Of a DNA stretch of 64,000 bases, positions 61,414 to 64,000 are shown piece by piece; position 1 is the stretch's first letter; each line of letters starts with the position of its first letter. The notes beneath the pieces were generated by a model, which was given only the letters and a program-made list of their open reading frames with translations, was not told the DNA's origin and searched no databases. The DNA is from JAANXG01 sp963731035. Its GTDB lineage: Bacteria > Pseudomonadota > Gammaproteobacteria > Arenicellales > JAANXG01. The stretch spans positions 186,001 to 250,000 of the forward strand of contig CAVSUY010000022.1 in NCBI GenBank assembly GCA_963731035.1. The letters run 5' to 3'. Made by a program: the position numbers and the translations under genes.

Positions 61414-63663
61414 TCACCAGTTCGCTACGTACGATACGCCGATTACATTAGCACTGTAGTGCGGCGCCCCGTTCCCGAAGGTCAGTATTCGAGAGACACT
61501 GTTGACGCCTATGTTGTCGACCGCAAAGTCGGTCGAGTCGAAGTACTCGTAGGTATAACCGAAGCGCAGACGCCGGTCTTCCCGCATCTTCCAGTCGGCC
61601 GTGACATCGACACTGTGAAGCGTCGATTTCAGGGTCGGGGCATCCGTCACCGGCTGCTCGGCGGCGCCGGCGGAGAAGTTGTAATTCGTCCGCGCCAGCT
61701 CGGCCGTGTAGTTGACATCGATATCGAGCTTGTCGCTGGCGGCCCAGGTGAGCCCGGCTCCCAGGGAGTGCACGCGGTCCTTGGCGTCCCGCGTCCAGTC
61801 CTGCGCGGGGTCCGTGAGGCTCTGGCCGGGCCGGAACTGATGGCCGTTAATGGTGTCGTCGAACTCCTCGTAGGCGTAGAAGCCGTGCAGCATCACTGCG
61901 TCGCTCATCGTATGGTTCCAGTCCACCGACGCGCGCCACTGCTCCCGATCGGTGAGGCCGAGCGACGTATCGTGATAGTCCTCCTTCTGCCACTGACCGC
62001 TCACCGACCAGGTTGTCATGGCCGTAGCGGAGATATTGAAAATCGCCTTGAGCTGGTTCAACCGACGGTCCGCCTGATTGAACTTGCGTATCGCGGGGTG
62101 ATTCTGGAACTGCTCATCAGGAGCCACCGTGTTAAGGAACTCGATGGTGTGGCCGGCCAGGTACGGCGCGTTGCCGGTGTAGGAATCGTTTCCATTGCGC
62201 TCGGCGTGACGGTAAATGAGCCGGCTCCGCACGCTATTGGAGAACCGATGGCGCATGTTGGCGCCGATGGTGTGCTCGGTGGTCTTGTCCACCTCGGAGT
62301 ACGTCCGCGACTTCTGGTCGAACTTGTACTCCGCGCCGACCTGCGTACGCGTGCTCAACCTGTGCTCGATTTCCGTGTCGAAATGCGTGTTCTTGAACGA
62401 GTAGGGCAAATTCAAGTTGGCGTTGGCTTGAGCGAGCCCGGTCGGCTGGTTCTGGACGTCCCCCACGAGTCGGAAGTAGACGTCGCGCGGCGTTTTGTTG
62501 TCCTCATTCTCGTAACGCAGATGAGCCCGCAGGTTGGTGCGCGGCTGCAGTTGCGTGGTAAACGCCAGATCGCCCACGAAGATATCGACCTTGCCGTCCA
62601 GGGATTGGCGAGGCAATGGCTGACTTATCTTCAGCAGGGGATTGGTGCTGTACGGCAGGAACTGCTGGTCCTGCCGCAGCATCGAGTACGAGACCTGAGC
62701 GCTGAGACGGCTTACCTCGCTGAGGGCGTACCCACTGGAGAACGTGAACTGGTGCGACTCGTTGTCCGGCGGCAGACTGTAACCGCCCGACGAAGGGTAG
62801 CCGCTGCCCGGAGCCCAGGGGCCGCCGCTGGCCTGCATCGAATAGGGATTCTGGAACAACAGGACGTTGTTCTTGTCGTTGAAGAACGACCCCTTGTACT
62901 TGAACTCCATCTGCATGTCGTTGGCTGCGTAGTCGGCCTTGGCGTTGATCTCGTTCACGCTGAACTCATCCGGCCTCGCCAGCGCCACCGCCGACGGGTT
63001 GCCGCCGTTGCTTCCGAATGCCGCGAATATGGGCTTGGTGCCGTCGCGTTCCTTGTGGGTTACGTCGACGTCGAACTGCCAGCGATTGTCCGGCAGGTAG
63101 GAAAACATGCCGGTCAACTTCTTACGCTTGGTCCCGATATCGACGTTCTGCAGCGACTGTCCGAGCGTGGCGAATCCGTTAGTGGTGGGCGCCGCCTTCC
63201 AGTTGGACGGCAGGGTGAGCACGTTGCTTCCCACGCCGCGGTACGGGGTACGCGCATCCTTGATCAGGTTATGGGGAATCTCCCTGTAAGCAAGGCCCAC
63301 CGAGTAGTGACCCTGGTCACCGTACTCGGCTTCGAACCGGCGCGAATCCAGGCCGAGCTCCGTGCCTTGTATACGGTAGTAACCGGTATTGCCGCTGTCC
63401 CACGTGCCATCGCGATGCATGAGATCCAGGTTGAGTATGGGATAGGCCTTGGACTCATCGAGTCCGGTATATTCCCCGAACTTGGCCGAATCCTCGGAGT
63501 TGTAGCGGATCCCGGCTTCCACCTGGTTGTCGTAAATCGGCGCGGCCTTCTTGACGGGTCCCTCCTCCATCGTGAATCCGCCATTGTCCTGCGCCGAACC
63601 GATTGCCGGTATCAGCATGATTGCACACGTTCCGGTAGCGGTCAGTAACTTGCGCACCTTCAT
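61414..63663 (-). CDS. mtrB: MtrB/PioB family outer-membrane barrel
   Basis: A 749-residue decaheme-associated beta-barrel. The signal peptide is MKVRKLLTATGTCAIMLIPA, cleaved near IGSAQ. Many amphipathic strands follow, with motifs such as VEAGIRYNSEDSAKFGEYTG, GYYRIQGTELGLDSRRFEAE and QFDVDVTHKERDGTKPIF, all typical of MtrB/PioB. It would sheath a multiheme cytochrome to move electrons across the outer membrane. The mature sequence seems to lack cysteine, so the N-terminal CxxC of Shewanella MtrB is missing. The cytochrome partner lies about 100 bp upstream. Confidence 0.9.
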   Translation of the reverse strand: MKVRKLLTATGTCAIMLIPAIGSAQDNGGFTMEEGPVKKAAPIYDNQVEAGIRYNSEDSAKFGEYTGLDESKAYPILNLDLMHRDGTWDSGNTGYYRIQGTELGLDSRRFEAEYGDQGHYSVGLAYREIPHNLIKDARTPYRGVGSNVLTLPSNWKAAPTTNGFATLGQSLQNVDIGTKRKKLTGMFSYLPDNRWQFDVDVTHKERDGTKPIFAAFGSNGGNPSAVALARPDEFSVNEINAKADYAANDMQMEFKYKGSFFNDKNNVLLFQNPYSMQASGGPWAPGSGYPSSGGYSLPPDNESHQFTFSSGYALSEVSRLSAQVSYSMLRQDQQFLPYSTNPLLKISQPLPRQSLDGKVDIFVGDLAFTTQLQPRTNLRAHLRYENEDNKTPRDVYFRLVGDVQNQPTGLAQANANLNLPYSFKNTHFDTEIEHRLSTRTQVGAEYKFDQKSRTYSEVDKTTEHTIGANMRHRFSNSVRSRLIYRHAERNGNDSYTGNAPYLAGHTIEFLNTVAPDEQFQNHPAIRKFNQADRRLNQLKAIFNISATAMTTWSVSGQWQKEDYHDTSLGLTDREQWRASVDWNHTMSDAVMLHGFYAYEEFDDTINGHQFRPGQSLTDPAQDWTRDAKDRVHSLGAGLTWAASDKLDIDVNYTAELARTNYNFSAGAAEQPVTDAPTLKSTLHSVDVTADWKMREDRRLRFGYTYEYFDSTDFAVDNIGVNSVSRILTFGNGAPHYSANVIGVSYVANW

Positions 63664-63759
63664 CTCGGCCTCCTCATACGCCGCCGTTGCGGCAGATATT
63701 TGTCATGCTGTGCATTCACTGTTCGTTCATGCCTCGAGTTTTTCGTGGCCCCGGCGCCA

Positions 63760-64000
63760 TCACCGAACGAAACGCTTGCCCGAAGGATCATTCGAACCGT
63801 GAATCTTCGAATGACAGTTCAGGCACTGGTTGGCGATGGTATGGATATCCAGCTCCTCGATGGAGGTGCCGTTGTACACCTCGCTCGGGTGATATTCCGC
63901 CGAATGGCACTGCTGGCAGAGCCAGGGGCCCCGCGTCCGCAGCAGGGTGACCTGCGACGAACCGTGCGGCGTATGGCAGATCGTGCAGTCCTCGCGCACC
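63760..64000 (-). CDS. MtrA/DmsE-type multiheme cytochrome c, 3' end only
   Basis: The last 80 codons of a minus-strand gene that starts outside the window. Three c-heme motifs are visible: CTICH, CQQCH and CLNCH, with HGSSQVTLLRTRGPWLCQQC and IANQCLNCHSKIHGSNDPSG. This C-terminal pattern (GSNxPxG after the last heme) fits DmsE/MtrA-type decaheme cytochromes. The neighbouring MtrB/PioB barrel supports the pair. The total heme number cannot be seen. Confidence 0.85.
   Translation of the reverse strand, partial: VREDCTICHTPHGSSQVTLLRTRGPWLCQQCHSAEYHPSEVYNGTSIEELDIHTIANQCLNCHSKIHGSNDPSGKRFVR

Noticed and set aside
61459..63648. A 729-codon plus-strand ORF opposite the MtrB/PioB gene
   Set aside because: An antisense open frame caused by GC-rich codon bias. 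The minus strand encodes an unmistakable beta-barrel with signal peptide.

Overview
The window is GC-rich, densely coded chromosomal DNA of a Gram-negative bacterium, most likely a gammaproteobacterium. The support is an MltA lytic transglycosylase, BamC (largely gammaproteobacterial), topoisomerase IV (ParE/ParC), an XseB-IspA pair, an outer-membrane porin and an MtrB/PioB-type barrel. No rRNA, tRNA, CRISPR array, phage module or transposase was found. I cannot name the genus.

Layout. 0-5.3 kb: the end of a sulfotransferase, an AsnC-type ligand domain, pdxJ, a cytochrome c, a LysE exporter and three gene remnants. 5.4-10 kb: a hairpin repeat, then parC and parE on the minus strand. 10.2-12.9 kb: a minus-strand rubrerythrin / Fe-S oxidoreductase / DUF3501 unit behind a perfect 21-bp Fur/PerR/Irr-like palindrome. 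13.2-21.5 kb: xseB-ispA-folE2, a periplasmic retropepsin, a ROK kinase, a 35-residue membrane protein, methyltransferases, a cation diffusion facilitator and a LysR regulator. 21.6-25.4 kb: a non-pyrrolysine MttB homologue, a degraded dimethylglycine-dehydrogenase tail, an agmatinase-family enzyme and a urea transporter. 25.5-33.6 kb: a MoxR/VWA pair, mltA, a desaturase, an OstA-domain protein, a DMT transporter, a 2OG-Fe oxygenase and bamC. 33.6-42.8 kb: a lipoprotein, a broken methyltransferase, two TPR-sulfotransferases flanking a porin, and a 2-hydroxyacid dehydrogenase. 42.9-51.9 kb: a DgcA-like flavoenzyme, a betaine-homocysteine-methyltransferase-like protein, a 1-kb repeat field, etfBA, a second MttB homologue and a GbdR-like regulator. 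52-61.4 kb: membrane and hypothetical proteins, a divergent isocitrate/isopropylmalate dehydrogenase relative, an ankyrin protein, an APH/P-loop kinase fusion and a UbiA prenyltransferase. 61.4-64 kb: an MtrB/PioB barrel and the end of its multiheme cytochrome partner.

The clearest functional theme is methylated-amine (glycine-betaine type) catabolism: two MttB paralogues, a BHMT-like enzyme, a DgcA-like oxidoreductase, ETF and a GbdR-like activator. A second theme is redox and metal handling: rubrerythrin, the multiheme porin-cytochrome conduit and cytochrome c.

The most unusual structural feature is a family of four hairpin elements, each exactly 107 bp (CATG to CATG). They share a 53-bp core, while the 27-bp arms differ between copies yet stay self-complementary within each copy. 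In one copy the core is flipped relative to the flanks. Five genes carry what looks like a single extra nucleotide, and at least three more survive only as fragments. This means either real decay or systematic insertion errors in the sequence.
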